A stretch of 64,000 nt of DNA from Cephalotus follicularis (Eukaryota > Streptophyta > Magnoliopsida > Oxalidales > Cephalotaceae): positions 62,001 to 126,000 of the forward strand of contig BDDD01002893.1 in assembly GCA_001972305.1 (NCBI GenBank), written 5' to 3'. Shown piece by piece: positions 11,441 to 24,655 of this stretch. The translations under genes and the position numbers were made by a program. Positions within the stretch are counted from its first letter, which is position 1, and the number at the start of each line of letters is the position of its first letter. A model generated the notes under the pieces. That model made no database searches and was not told the origin of the DNA. It saw only the letters and a list, made by a program, of their open reading frames with translations.

Positions 11441-12615
11441 GTTTGCTCCAGGAAAGATTCCTGGCATGTACAAGGACATGAAAGACAGGTGGGAAATGGC
11501 ACTTGTGTCTCACCAACTGCCAGAACATGCAAAAGGGGAATGTTTGCATGTTCTCTGCAGACCAACAACCTGCAAATTGATTAATTAAGAGAGAAAAGTG
11601 ATTAGAGGACAAGGCATGTGATGGAAAGAAAGAAAGAAAAATGTGAGTGCATGTGAGTAGGTAGGAATCTGACGAAATTATAAGCATTTGAGACTTAGAT
11701 CAGCTGATTGAATGGTGTTTGAGTGTTAGAAACACTAAGTGAAGAGAGGAATCATTGAAAGCTTGCATTGGTAGGATTGGAGAAAGCTCAAAGAAGGAAC
11801 TTGAGGCCTTAGACACTTGGTAAGTCTTTGATCCGAATTCTCTGTTGTTATGATGATAATATGACTAGGAGAATATAGAATATCTTCTGTTAATGGATTA
11901 GAATCAACAATTCTTAAAATTGAAATGGAAAATAGTGAATTGGATCAAGTGGAATTGGTGATTATAACCTCTAAAATGGATTTTAATTGTTGATTAGTGT
12001 TATAACTTAATGATTCCCTTAAGTATACCTACTGTTGAAACTTGCAAATCAGTAGGTGGATTGAATAAATTAGTTGGATATGGAAAGTGTTTTAAATGGA
12101 ACTAGAGGCTTAAGAGTTCTAGTAATTCTTGATGCAACTAGATGATGATTATAGTCATTGATTAGTACATATATACATACTGATTTCATGTATATACCTT
12201 CTATCAAAACAAGTTAAGAACAATGAATCGAAAATTAATGATACTTGAGATAGGGTTCAAAGAGAAGTGGTGAATGGTAAGAATAATGTTAAGACTCATG
12301 AGCTAATGATTAAACCACTGTTAAAGTTATTGAAACCTACTGGTACTAATGCATGAGTCTATAAACATGCTTACATAGATTGATATTGCTGAATTGAAAG
12401 AATTGTTGGTGAAAGTGACTTGGAACTCAAAGAGAAAGATCAAACTCAATTGATCTTGGGATAGCGATTTGAGGTAGGGGTAATGATATGTTATGGAAGA
12501 TATGAGTATGCATATAGAGTATGTTTATTTTCTGCATGATTACATGTATTGAAATTGATTGGAAAATAAACTTGAAGTGCATGACTTGCCATTTTCTGCA
12601 TTTTCTAGGCAGAGG

Positions 12616-12707
12616 CAGTCGACTGCCAAGCCCAGCAGTCGACTAACCAACCTATCCAGTCGACTGCCAAGGCAAAACAGTCGACTATTCTTGAGAGCAG
12701 CCGACTG
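12616..12707. repeat. CAGTCGACTG motif array (mid-LTR)
   Basis: Five units, including exact copies at 12616 and 12657, CAGTCGACTA variants and CAGCCGACTG at 12698-12707. The phrase CGACTGCCAAGGCA after the 12657 copy recurs in the copia element C2 at 54498. Confidence 0.87.
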
Positions 12708-15144
12708 TTCTGAGCAAAATTGCATAATATTGACTGAATTGCTACTGTTATTGAATTGTATATGCTACCGCCATATAGTATATACTGTTTGATGTTATTT
12801 AACATCACTACTACTTGCATTGCAACTATCGAACGAATTATGTGCTATATGCACGATTTATGGTTTTAAACACCATTTTCAAAGGAAAAACTATTATTGC
12901 AAGAACTATTGAATTGCGAGACTGTTACTGAATATGCTACTGTCATATTATTATAAACTGTTTTGGTGTCATTCAACACCACTACCACTTGTATTTCAAT
13001 GATTGAAACCAACTACGGGCTATGCACCCAATTTATGATATCAACTATCATTTTCAAAATGAATGATTATTTCCATGTGAACTACTGATTTTCCTCCTAT
13101 ATGAGAGGCACCTACTATTTTGTTTCCCAAATTGGGAACCACTATTGAATTGAGATCGTTTTCCTCCAAAGAGATGTACGATAAATGATCGTTATATGTT
13201 TTTACCGAAAACAACTTTTATATTGCATATTGCTGATATATGTAATATTATTATTGAAATGCTTGAATTGATTGTCTATACATACCGTAGCCGAGTGATG
13301 GAGGACATCACTGACTATGGATGTAATTCTGAGTGCCAGGAGTTGGCCAGAGTATCACCTAAACGTGTTTGCATTGTTACACTACCCGCCAACGCCGGTA
13401 GTAATTGTTACCTGATTTATCATCTTCGGAGTGTAGGGTGATAGATAGGTGGTGCACTGTTGGTGCTAGGAGTTAGCGACATGTGATACCTAATTGATGG
13501 ATGAATTGATTGTACCCTTGTGCGGTATTATTGCATATGTACTGTTTCTGGCCACTTGGCATGACTGTCGTTATATTGGTTCATTTAAATGTTATTTTGA
13601 TATAAATTGTCATACATGTTGCATCCATATACTCCTTATCATACATTATCATTCTACTTAGCCAAATGAGGACAACGGCTAACCCCTACAATTTCAGATT
13701 AAGCAAGGACATTGGAGATTGCTGCTGAAGCCTGGAGAGCTTCTTATTTTCGATTTAAGGTTGATTAATTATGACGTTCTACTGTAATTGTTTTAGAACG
13801 GTTCATACCTTGTTATGTTGTTTTTTCCTTATGTAAGGATGATTGTTGTTTTACCCGCATGTAGTATGGGATGCGTGCGGATGGGTTATTTTATATTCCG
13901 GCTTATCGAATGCTTCCGCAATTTAATTATGGTTATTATTTGAAATGCTGGAATATTATTATATGCTTATTTTCTGATATCACCACATATGCTGGTTCAT
14001 TGTACGTGAACCAAAACAACAGGGTGTGACAAATACAATAGATCATAATTGAAATAACAACCTTAAACAAAAGTAACAAGCTATCCAAGCTTCAGTGGAG
14101 ATCTCCCGAGTCTTCGCTTAATCTGTAATTGTAGGGGTTAGTCGTTGTTCTCACTTGGCTCAGTAGGAAGATAATGCATGATAAGGAATATATGAATGCA
14201 ACATGTATGACAGTTTATATCAAAATAACATTTAAATGAGCCAATATATAAGTAATCATGCCAATTGGCCATAAACAATCCATATGCAAGAATACTGCAC
14301 AAGGGTACAATCAATTCATCCATCAATTGGGTGTCACATGTCGCTAACTCCTAGCACCAACTGTGCACCACCTATCTATCACCTACACTCCGAAGATGAT
14401 AAATAAGGTAACAATTACTACCGGCATTAGCGGGTAGTTTAACAATCAAGCTCTGCATTGCAGGCAGTTTTGGTGTGTACTCTAGCCAACTCCTGGCACA
14501 TAGGACCACCTCCGTTAGCCAGTGACATCTGCCATCACTCGACAAATCGGCAATAACATAGACAATCAATTCAATCAATTCAGTTCAATAATAATATCAC
14601 ATATATGTATAATATGCAATATAAAAGTTATTTTCTTTAAAAACATATAGCAAAACATTTATCGTACATCTCTTCGGAGGAAAACGATCTCATTTCAATA
14701 GTGGTTTCCAATTTGGGAAACAAAACAGTAGGTACCTCTCATATAGGAGGAAAATCAGTAGTTCATTTGACAATAATCATTCATTTGAAAATTGATAGTT
14801 AATATCATAAATTGGGTACATAGCCCATAGTTGGTTTCAATCATTGAAATGCAAGTGGTGGTGGTGTTAGGAGACACCAAAAGAGTTTATACTAATATGA
14901 CAGTAGCATATTCAGTAAGAATATCACAAATCAGTAGTTCTTACAATAATGGTTTTCATTTGAAAACGGTATCTAAACCATGAATTGTGCATAAGGTACA
15001 TAGTTCGTTTGATGGTTGCAATATAAGTAGTGGCAATGTTAAATAACATCAAACAGTATATACTATATGGTGGTAGCATATACAATTCAATAACAGTATC
15101 AAACAGTAGCAATTCAATCAATATTATGATATTTCTACCCAGAA

Positions 15145-15257
15145 CAGTCGGCTGCCCTCAAGATTAGCCGACTGCCTTGGTTGTGTAGTCGACTGCTTGG
15201 GTTTGGCAGTCGACTGAAAGGGTTGAGTAGTCGGCTGTAATTGTTGACAGTCGACTG
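15145..15257. repeat. CAGTCGACTG motif array (mid-LTR)
   Basis: Counterpart of the 4837-4949 array in the partner LTR. The motif positions are the same, but several units differ by single bases. Confidence 0.85.
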
Positions 15258-16263
15258 CCTCTGCCCAGAAAATGCAGGCAGTGGCATGTCATGTAATGAA
15301 ATTTCGATTTTCAATCAATTTCAATACATGTAGCATGTAGAAAATAGACATACACAATATGCATACTATATCTTCCATAAAATATCATTACCCCTACCTC
15401 AAATCGCTATCCCAAGATCAATTGAGTTTGATCTTTCTCTTTGAGTTCCAAGTCACTTTCACCAACAAATCTTTCAATTTCGAGAAAGTTCAATCTATGC
15501 ATGTTTGTTCAAGAACATATGCATCAATACCAGCAGGTTTCAGTAACTCTAACAGTGGTTTAATCATTAATCCATTAAGTCTTAACTTTCCTTTTTCCAA
15601 TTTCCTTTTGAATTCTATGTCAAGTATCATTCAATCTCAGATTCATTGATCTTAAGTGTGTTGACAGAAGGTATATAAATACTTAAGAAACCAGTAAGCA
15701 TATATCCTAACATTAACAACAATTATAATCCATTCTAGAGGTTATAGTCACCAATTCCACTTGATCCAATCACTACTTCCCATTTCAATTCAAAGGTTGT
15801 TAATTCTAATCCATTAACAAAAGATATACTACATTCTCCTAGCTATTTTATCATCTTAACCACAGAGAATTCAGATTGAGAACTTACCAAGAGACCAAAG
15901 CTTGAAGGTTCCTTCTTGGAGCTCTCTAATTCCTCCAATGCAAGCTCCAATAATCCCTCTCTTCACTCAGTGTTTTCTAACACTCATCTCACAATTCAAC
16001 AACTGATATAATGTCAAAATCCCTTTTGAAATTGTCAGATTCCCTTTCCCTAGTCACATGCACTCACTTTTCTCCCTTTTCTTTCCATCACATGCATCCC
16101 TCTCTTCACCTTTCTCATTAATTATCAATTGTAGGTTGTAGGTCTGCAGAGAACATGCAAGCATTCCCCTTTTGCATGTTCTGGCAGGTGGTGGACGCAT
16201 GTGCCTCCTACCCACCTGTCATTCTTGTCTTTGCACATGCCAGGAATCTGTCCTGGGCAATTC

Positions 16264-16343
16264 CAGTCGACTGGCTATAGTGGGCAGTCGACTGCCTTCA
16301 TCACGTAGCAAACAGTCGATTGCTGCCCTGTGACAGTCGGCTG
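16264..16343. repeat. CAGTCGACTG motif array (LTR start side)
   Basis: Counterpart of the 5956-6035 array. It contains two exact copies, a CAGTCGATTG variant and a CAGTCGGCTG variant. Confidence 0.85.
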
Positions 16344-16518
16344 TTTGGGCTGGTTTAGGGTTTCCTGATTTTTTTGATGCTTCACCAATTTCACATCCAT
16401 TCATCCCAAACATTTACCAATCATAGAAATTAATATAATTGGACAATTAACTCAATTAAAATGTATATTTTATTTCGAATTGGATCAGTATACATTAATT
16501 GAAGTTGCGATTATTACA

Positions 16519-17260
16519 TTCCCCCCTCCTTAAAGAAAATTTGTCCTCGAATTTATCCCTTACATTACATTCCGAACAAGTGGGGAAATGTTTCCCTCAT
16601 TTCGTCCTCACGCTCCCACGTAGCTTCCTCAGCTCTGTGAAAACGCCACAACACTTTGACCATAGGGATGATCTTGTTCCTCAGAACCTTTTCCGTGTGA
16701 TCCACAATCTTCGTAGGCCTTTCTTCATAAGTCAATCTAGGACTGATGAATCCAAGGTCGTAGCTCAAATTGTGAGATGGGTCAGGTACGTATTTCCGTA
16801 GCATGGAAACATGAAATACGTTATGTACGTTCGACAAACTAGGCGGTAGTGCAATCTGGTATGCTACCTCCCCCACTCTCTCCAATATCTCGTAAGGTCC
16901 AATGTACCTTGGAATTATCTTTCCCTTGAGGCCAAAATGGTGTATCCCTTTCGAAGGCGAGATCTTTAGGAAAACATGATCTCCCTTCTCAAATTCTGGC
17001 TTCCTTCTCTTGCTATCGGCATAACTCTTCTGTCGACTCTGTGCAGCTAGCAATCTCTTCTTGATCATCTCTACTTTATCAGTGGTCTCTGGTACCAAGT
17101 CAGGTCCAAGTACTTGTCTCTCACCTACCTCATCCCAGCAAATAGGTGATCTGCATTTTCTCCCATACAATGCTTCATACAGAGCCATTCCAATGCTGGT
17201 GTGAAAACTGTTATTGTAAGAGAATTCAATCAATGCTAGATGATCCTCCCAACTCCCAGC
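16519..17260 (-). pseudogene. Partial second gypsy copy: integrase end and chromodomain
   Basis: A polypurine tract at 16519-16531 is followed, going upstream on the minus strand, by chromodomain (VLWRFHRAEEATWE) and integrase C-terminal sequence (ISPSKGIHHFGLKGK, YGRKCRSPICWDEVGE). It parallels the same region of the element at 6257-7063 with scattered differences. It shares the LTR at 10937-16518 with that element, giving an internal-LTR-internal-LTR order. It ends abruptly at about 17260, where unrelated LTR sequence begins. It is a fossil fragment. Confidence 0.88.
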
Positions 17261-20134
17261 AAGGATGAATTCATTATAATGTATGGTTTTATGAATGATA
17301 AATAAAGGATGAATTCATTATAATGTATGGTTTTATTTGAGTGGGAATTGAAGTTTTATAGCATGACTTGGTTCCTCTTATTCTTCTTCAAATTTCAGAT
17401 TCTTTAAGAGGAATTGAAGGGCTATTTTTTTTTTAAGTATTAAAGATGGATTATGTTAGTTTATTGAGCTAGTAATTGAAGCATTATGGTGAAAATTACT
17501 GCTATTTTTATGCCAAATTGTTATCTAAATTTCTGGTTTGTAATTTTTGTTTTTCAGATTTTCAGCAACTTTTTTATATTTTGTTTTGATCATATCTTGT
17601 GTTTTAATAATATTTTTGAACTGAAATTTTTATATGTTAGTCCTCCATGAGTCTAGTTACTGCCCTTAAAATTTCAATCCGATTGGCTGAGCGAATCTCT
17701 ATCAAATAATTTTTTTTGTGGCTGGGTCAAGCATAAAATTTCTGTTGCGGTAGATTTGTACCGTCTTGTTTCCCTTTGCTCTATCTTGTGATCTAACCGT
17801 CATATCAACTTCATTTTGAGACATAATGTTTTTCTACATGTCTAGTTTATGTGTGCCAAAAATCACTTCACTAGAATGGTTGAATTGAGTTATTAGTGCA
17901 TATCGGCAACTTTAGCCGCCATTTCGTCGAAATGGTGTTTTAGTCACTTTTCGGACCTAGAGTGGTTCGATTGACTTGAAATTTTAATGGTAGACCTTAG
18001 GATATGTTTAAATATTACTTCTAAAGTTTAGTGCCAAACAAACTTGGTTTAGACCAAAAAGTGCGAAGTTACGCTAAAATCGTTTCAAAACAGAAATTTT
18101 ACAATGGAGCTTATAGCTCTGCTTATCTGTTTGAATTTATTTTTGAGAAGAAGGATCCTAGCTATGTTTAAACATATTCCTGAAAGTTTGGTGTCAAACG
18201 GATATGATTTTGGACAAAAAGTCACGTTTTTTTTTGCAGTTTTTACGGAAAAATAGTTGAAACCTTAGTTTTTCAAGGTAGCTCATAGCTCTGGTCATCA
18301 GTTTGACCTTATTTTTTAGTGGTAGACTCTTGGGTAGGAACAAACACTTTTCCCAAAGTTTTAACTCCATTGGATCTTTAAAAATTGTTAAAGAGTGTTA
18401 ATTTTACTTTTGCGGAAATGTCCTTTAACAATGACTTTACAAAGGATACTAGACTTTAGCTTGTCGATTTCATTCGATTTTTGAATGACAGACTATTGTG
18501 TTATTTTAATTATGATCTAGAAAGTTTCACTTCGATACGACATGATTAATGCATAAAGTAGATCATATGTGCATTTCATGCATTCTATATGTATAAACGT
18601 AGGAAATGTAATTAATGATATATCTATATAACGCTATTGTAGACGAGAATCATGTATCCGATCCGGAGACTCGAGGGGCTAGTCCGCATTAGTCGATTCC
18701 GTAAATCTGTGAGTGGGACATTCCCTTCCTCTATTTTATTGTCTTTGAAACTTTATATGACATGTGCCCTTTTTCGGACTCTTGTTATTTGATTGTTCGA
18801 TCGGGATTTGGATCCCGTATTTCATTTCGATACTCATTATTTCATTGTTGTGATATGCGATATTTGTGATGTGTATATGGTTATTCTGGCTCTGGGTGAC
18901 AATGTCACCTTCCCTGATGTTTATCATTGTGGTATGTGATATTGTGTTTTATATTCCGATGCTGGTACCCTTATAGTGTTGCTTACATGTACACCCATCA
19001 GAAAGGATGGGGTACGTGCCGCTTACATGTACACCCATCGTGAGAGGTGGGGTATGTGCTGCTTACACGCATGCCCTTAGTGGTTGTGGGGTGCGTGCCG
19101 CTTACCATAGACACTCTGCACCGGTGTATGAAGGATGATGTACACATCCTGTAGCCTATTGGCATGTTATTATTGTTGTAGCAGTTATATGATGATGACA
19201 TGATATATGATTATGACATTATAGTTGTACCAGTATCCCCGGATTTTATGATTTCCTGTATGGGCACATACTTTGAGTTATTATTTATGATCATGTTTGG
19301 ATTCTTGTTATTCATTCATATTGATTTCATTATAATTCTATCTTGTTGGTAAGCACTGTTTGAACACTGATGTTACTTCATGGATTCTTCTGTTATTACA
19401 TCGTTGAGTTAGAGTGATCTTTCATGGAGCCATGATTTTATTTTCTTTATTCATTAGTTTCACTCAGTATGGTTTATAATCTAAATCATGGCATATTTCC
19501 TTCAGCGCATCCAATTTTTTTGATGGATGCAACGGGGAATGTTTTGTTCTCACTCACTTAGTCACTTAGACTAACCCCCTCACAGTGATTTGTTTTCAGA
19601 TGCGACAACAAAGGATGATCCACCCGATCCACCAGTTTGGAAGTAGTTAAAGGTAGACCACGAGAGTCAGGCACCTCATGTTGGCAGTTTTGGCCGACCT
19701 TACATACATGCATTTGGGACATTCGGGATATTCTGATTATGTGCATATGTGATATGTTGAGCTATTAATTTATTTGATAAGTTATAATTATATAGTAAAT
19801 ATAATGAGACAGGCATGATTGTGATGATCATGTGATAGAATATAACTAGAATGAACTGTTGATTCCTCCTTCAGGAGTGTGGATATATATAAACTGTGAT
19901 TTTATACAGGTGAATTTTTTTTGGGAAATGTCCATTTTTAGGGGGAACTCTTGCAGTTTTTCTGCAGGAATTTCCACCCTATACATTGGATAAATAATGA
20001 TAATAAATAAGATAATTGTTATGGTTATGAGATTTAAATATGAAGGCTGAGTAGAAATGGTGATAATAGAGTTAAGAAGTCAAGTATGGCACAGCTCGCC
20101 AGTTAGGGTAAGGTTAAAGGGACGGGTCGTTTAA
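17261..20134 (+). mobile_element. LTR of gypsy family B, left copy, incomplete at its start
   Basis: This non-coding block matches 21830-21967 plus 24829-26945 over most of its length and lies directly before a tRNA-Met-type primer site, so it is a 5' LTR. It begins at the junction with the gypsy fragment. A 44-bp near-start duplication (AAGGATGAATTCATTATAAT at 17261 and 17305) is present. The LTR end reads GGGTCGTTTAAG, without the usual CA, so the exact end is uncertain by a few bases. It contains a 40-bp tandem repeat block at 18981-19120. Confidence 0.75.
18981..19120. repeat. 40-bp tandem repeat, about 3.5 units, in LTR B
   Basis: Units start with GCTTACATGTACACCCATC at 18981 and 19021, GCTTACACGCATGCCC at 19061 and GCTTACC at 19100. 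Each ends in a GGGGTACGTGCC-like block. The block is present in the left LTR and absent from the right LTR of the same family. Confidence 0.85.
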
Positions 20135-21099
20135 GTTTTGGTATCAGAGCGTAGGTTTGGGATTCTTGGGTTATGCATTTCATGCATTGCATATAGAGTA
20201 TACATGATGAATAGTGAAATCTTAAGTTTTCATGTGAACGTAATGGTGCCTTGTGGTCTTGGTAAAGGTCGTGGTTGGGATGGAGGTATGATAACCTCCC
20301 GACCACATGTGGATCAGGATGTATCTCTTATAGAGCCTAGAATACAGGCAGACCGTGGGATACAAGGATTCCTGCAGCGCAGTCTGCTACACATGTATAA
20401 CCATTGCATTCAATAGTCACAGGTGGAAAATCTGAGTTGATGCAAGTAGTTATATTCTTAGCCCCAAGCATTGGGGATTTCTAAATCACATTCATTATCG
20501 ATGGAGCGCATATAGCGCTTAAGAACCACATTCTTTTAGGGGACATGAGATCCGGTTGATGTAGAGACTTGGTTGAGCCGTCTAGAGCAGATTTTTGAGC
20601 AAATTGGCATTGAGGATGATTCTAGAGTAAGATATGCATTTTTTTTATGGAAAAGGGTGCCTTACACTGGTGGGAAGCAACTAGGGCTAGATATGAGGAT
20701 TCGGTAGCGATTACTTGGGAGGTGTTCAAATGAGAGTTTCATCATCATTTCTTTCCTCCCTCATATGTTCAAGAGAGGCGGAGAGAGTTCATTCATCTGT
20801 GTCAGGGTGATATGACGGTGACACAGTACGAGTACCGATTTCTGGAGTTATCCCAATATGCACCCGCATTGGTAGCGGACCAATCAGAGAGATGTCAGAA
20901 ATTCATAGATGGGTTGAGACCGGAGATTAGACATACAGTGGCAGCTACTACCTTCGGAAAGGATTTCGTAGTTTTATTTGACATGGAATCTATATTATTA
21001 TTTATTACTTATACATTTGCATTCATGTTGACTGGGAGCTAAATTCTCTAGATGCAAGCGTAGTAGTGTTAGTCCCTACAGGGTAGATTTATTAAGTAG
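20135..21099 (+). pseudogene. Reduced internal region of family B with gag remnant
   Basis: A primer site is followed by an untranslated leader and then gag-domain sequence from about 20565 to 20965. Recognisable stretches are LHWWEATRARYEDSV and CQGDMTVTQYEYRFLELSQY, then FIDGLRPEIRHTVAA, matching the Ty3/gypsy gag capsid domain. No pol domains are seen before LTR sequence resumes. The region is broken (at least two interruptions) and far shorter than an autonomous element. The right limit is approximate. Confidence 0.75.
20139..20150 (+). other. Primer binding site, initiator tRNA-Met type (family B)
   Basis: TGGTATCAGAGC lies a few bases after the end of the left LTR B and marks the start of the internal region on the plus strand. 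Confidence 0.88.
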
Positions 21100-23479
21100 A
21101 CTGGGTATATTGGGGATGTGGAGTAATAGTTGAATAAAAATAAAAATAAATAATAAATAAAATTTCCATAGAACATGGTGAGCATTTGAGGGCTATTTAG
21201 TGGACCCGAAGGAAGTGAGAATTGTGTTAACGAAATAAAGAAGTGTTACTCAGATCTCTTCTCCTAACAAGCTTTGGTAAGCCTCTTGGCTTTCTTTGTT
21301 AAAGTTTAGTTAAAATGTTTATATTATAATCATAATTTCGGGTTGAGGAATGACGAAATGAGTGAAGTATATTAATTTTTTTGTGCTCCTTTCATCTTTT
21401 AAGTTTTGGTATTTAAGTGGCAATGAAGAAGGGTGAATAAATTCTGTTTTTTTGGGATGTTAATAAGTTGGGAATTATGTATATGTTAGGTTGTTGAAGA
21501 GACAAATTATATATTTATGATAGATTGGATGGAAATTTTGAAGTTGATTTCATGGGTCATAATTTCCTTTATGTCCTGAAAATTTCGGCTTCAATAGGAA
21601 TTAGAAAGGAGTAGTGATTTTCTAAGGTTTTAAAATTTTTGGGGTTGTTAGTAAGTAGAAGATACATGAATAATTTTGCTGGATTTAAAAGTTCAAGAGA
21701 TGTAAGTGTAGAAGTTAGTGTTGCCTTCAAAGATGGTTAGTATGTAATTCAAGAAACTTGGAGTATGAATTAATCTCTCCCTCGTCTCCTTAAAAATTCT
21801 GATTTTATGAATGATAAAGAAAGGATGAATTCATTATAATGTATGGTTTTATTTGAGTGGGAATTGAAGTTTTATAGCATGAATTGGTTCCTCTTATTCT
21901 TCTTCAAATTTCATATTCTTTAAGAGGAATTGAAGGGCTGTTTTTTTTAAGTTTTAAAGATGGATTATGTCACACCCCGTATTTCGGTTCCATAACATTA
22001 GACCAGCATATATGGTGATATCAGTATTAAACATACATCCCGGCATTTCTTTTAACAATATATAACAATATGCGGAATTAGTCAATAAGCCAGAATGTAT
22101 AAAAATACAAGTCTTCGCACGCATCCCATACTGCGTGCGGTTACAAGTAAAATTATCCTTAACATAAGGAAACATCATAAAACGGAGTATGATTCGTTCG
22201 TTCATTACAGTACATAAACAACAGTAAAATAACAACCTTAAACGATAAACAGAAGCTTTCAGAAGCTTCGGCAGCAAGTTCCAAACGTCCTCGCTCAATC
22301 TATAATGGTAGGGGTTAGCCGTTGTCCTCACTTGGCTAAGCAGGAAGATAGTGTATGCAGAAGAATATATGGATGCAATGTGTATGACAGTTTATATAAA
22401 ATAACATTTAATGACCAATATAGGAGCAATCATGCCAAGTGGCCATAAACAGTACATATGCAAAGATACCGCACAAGGGTACAATCAATTCATTCAGTGG
22501 TTTGGGTGTCGCATATCGCTAACTCCTAGTACCAATTGTGCACCACCTACCTATCACCCTATGCACCGAGGATGATAAATCAGGTCAGTTACTACCAGCG
22601 TTGGCGGGTAGTTTAACAGTAATTCTGCAATTGCAGACAGTAGGGTGATACTCTGGCCAACTCCTGGTACACAGGATCACATCCATAATCAGTGATATCC
22701 TCCATCACTAACTATGGCAGTAACATAGACAATCAATTCAATCAGTACAATCAGTAATAATATTACATATATAATCAATATGCAATATCAAGATGGTTTC
22801 TTTTAGAAACTTATAACAGTTCAGTAATCGTGCATCTCATGTGAGGAAACGATATCAGTAACAGTAGGGGTTTCCAGGTAAGGAAACAAACAGTCGGTAC
22901 CTCACATGTGGAGGAAAACAGTAGTTTATTTTAACAATAAACCTCTCTTTGAAAATGATAGTAAGTTATCATAATTTTGGTTTCAAGTCCCATAAACGGT
23001 TTCAATCTTTAAAATATCAGTAGTAGTGGTGTTAATAGCACCAAACAGTATGTATATACTAATATAACTAGTATATACGGTATTATTAATCAAAACAGTA
23101 GTTTTGTAAACAATAGTCCCATTTGGAATGATGTTTAAACCATAATTTGTACATGTAGTACTTACTTTGATCAATCATTGAAATATCAGTAACAGTGGTG
23201 TTTAAATAGCGCCAAACAGTAGATATATACTAACATAAGTAGTATATACAGTGCCATTAAACTAAACAGTAGTTTTTATAATTCATAGCAGTCATTCGAA
23301 ATGGTGTTCATGCCATAAATTGGGCATATAACACATGATTCGTTTGATCAGTGAATTATCAGTGGTAAGGATGATAACTAACATCATACAGTATGTGCAT
23401 TATGTTGGTAACATATATAAATCATCAACAATGCAAATCAGTAGAAAATCATTGATTATTATGCAGATCCAGCCCAGAA

Positions 23480-23549
23480 CAGTCGACTGCCTCAAGAACC
23501 AGTCGGCTGTTGGGTTGAGTAGTCGACTACTTTGGGTGGCAGTCGACTG
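23480..23549. repeat. CAGTCGACTG motif array (mid-LTR)
   Basis: Four units: an exact copy at 23480-23489, CAGTCGGCTG, TAGTCGACTA and an exact copy at 23540-23549. Confidence 0.85.
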
Positions 23550-24575
23550 GTTTTGCCCAGAAATGCAGGCAGAACAGTTTTGTGTAATGCAATTCCAATG
23601 GAAAATCAGTCCAATACAATGAGAAAATTAACATACATATCATGCATGATCATATCTTCCAAAACATAACACTACCCCTACCTCAATTCGCTAACCCAAG
23701 ATCAATTGCAATGATCTCTCTCTTTAAAGCTTCCAAAGTCTTTTCCAAAGCTTTCACCAATCAATCCTTTAATCTCAGTAGGTTCAATCTATGCATGTTA
23801 TAGGTGCATGCATCAGTAACAGTAGGTTCAGTAAACACTTATAGCCATTAAATTCAGTAGCTTAAGTCACAATTCATTAAGCTTATATCAACTCCTCTTC
23901 TTACCACTTCTTATGCATGTCCAACTATCTCAACTCTTATTCTCTTAGTGGACAGTAGATAGGTATGCATATTCAGGGGAAATTCAGTAGGTTAGGAGGG
24001 ACTAACAACATCCTACTATCCAGTTAGAGGTTACATCCTCATCTACTTGAGCTAAGTGGCACATTACATATAATTCCATCATCTTAAGATGTTAACCAAT
24101 CAATTTTTCAGTAGATTAAACATTCTCCTAACCTCAATGTCAGCTTACAACAACACATAAAGTTAGAATTCGAACTTACCAGGAATGATTAAAGTTCCCC
24201 TTTCCTTCATTGAGCTTTAACTCCAAACCTTCCAATGTAGGTTCTCCAATCACTTCCAGCAATTCTTTCAATCTCAAGTGTTTCTAACACTCTTCTCAAC
24301 TCATTTTCAGATGATATAGAGGTCCTAATAGTTTAAATTTCGTCAGATTCATTTATTCCTCTTCTCTCACATTTCTTCTCTTTCTCACATGCATGTGTTT
24401 CTCTTTCTTTTCTTTCTTGATTCTTGTAATTGCAGGGTCTGTAATCTTTGCAGAGGTGCAGAGGACATGCAAAGCATCACATTGCATGTCATGGCAGCTT
24501 AGGACACTTGTCCCCTTACTTGCCACGCCTAAGCTTAGTTTGACACCTGCACAGACACATGTTCTGTCGAATTTA

Positions 24576-24655
24576 CAGTCGACTGGATTCATGTGGCAGT
24601 CGACTGTCCTCAACACGCAGCAGGCAGTCGACTGATCCCCTGTGTCAGTCGGTTG
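24576..24655. repeat. CAGTCGACTG motif array (LTR start side)
   Basis: Three exact copies followed by CAGTCGGTTG at 24646-24655, spaced about 20-25 bp apart. Confidence 0.85.

Larger units (their letters stand above)
11188..14031 (+). mobile_element. Solo LTR, Tekay-type (2844 bp), nested with target duplication
   Basis: Starts TGTAATAACC and ends GGGTGTGACA. The 5-bp target duplication AATAC is at 11183-11187 and 14032-14036. The interrupted LTR matches its partner across the join when one AATAC is removed, with one base different, which confirms the insertion. No internal region remains, as expected after LTR-LTR recombination. It holds two CAGTCGACTG arrays (11361-11440 and 12616-12707). 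Confidence 0.93.
3477..16518 (-). mobile_element. Ty3/gypsy Tekay/Del-type chromovirus with both LTRs, broken
   Basis: The order on the minus strand is 5' LTR (16518-10937, split by a nested solo LTR), initiator-tRNA-Met-type primer site, gag, protease, reverse transcriptase, RNase H, integrase, chromodomain, polypurine tract and 3' LTR (6210-3477). Integrase followed by a short chromodomain, LTRs of about 2.7 kb and this primer site fit the Tekay/Del lineage. LTR ends are TGTAATAACC and GGGGTGTGACA. The flank left of the 3' LTR is TATTC; the matching flank is missing because the 5' LTR continues into a second partial copy. The first 240 bp or so of the LTRs differ by about 2-3% by eye, suggesting insertion roughly 1 million years ago at usual plant rates. 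The coding part is broken, with about four or five interruptions. Confidence 0.9.
10937..16518 (-). mobile_element. 5' LTR of the Tekay-type element, split by a nested LTR
   Basis: Real LTR sequence is 10937-11187 plus 14032-16518; between them lies a plus-strand solo LTR. Starts and ends match the 3' LTR (TGTCACACCCCG at 10937, TTATTACA ending at 16518). At its far side a polypurine tract and chromodomain/integrase sequence follow, so this LTR also serves as the 3' LTR of a second partial element copy. It carries CAGTCGACTG arrays at 15145-15257 and 16264-16343. Confidence 0.88.
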
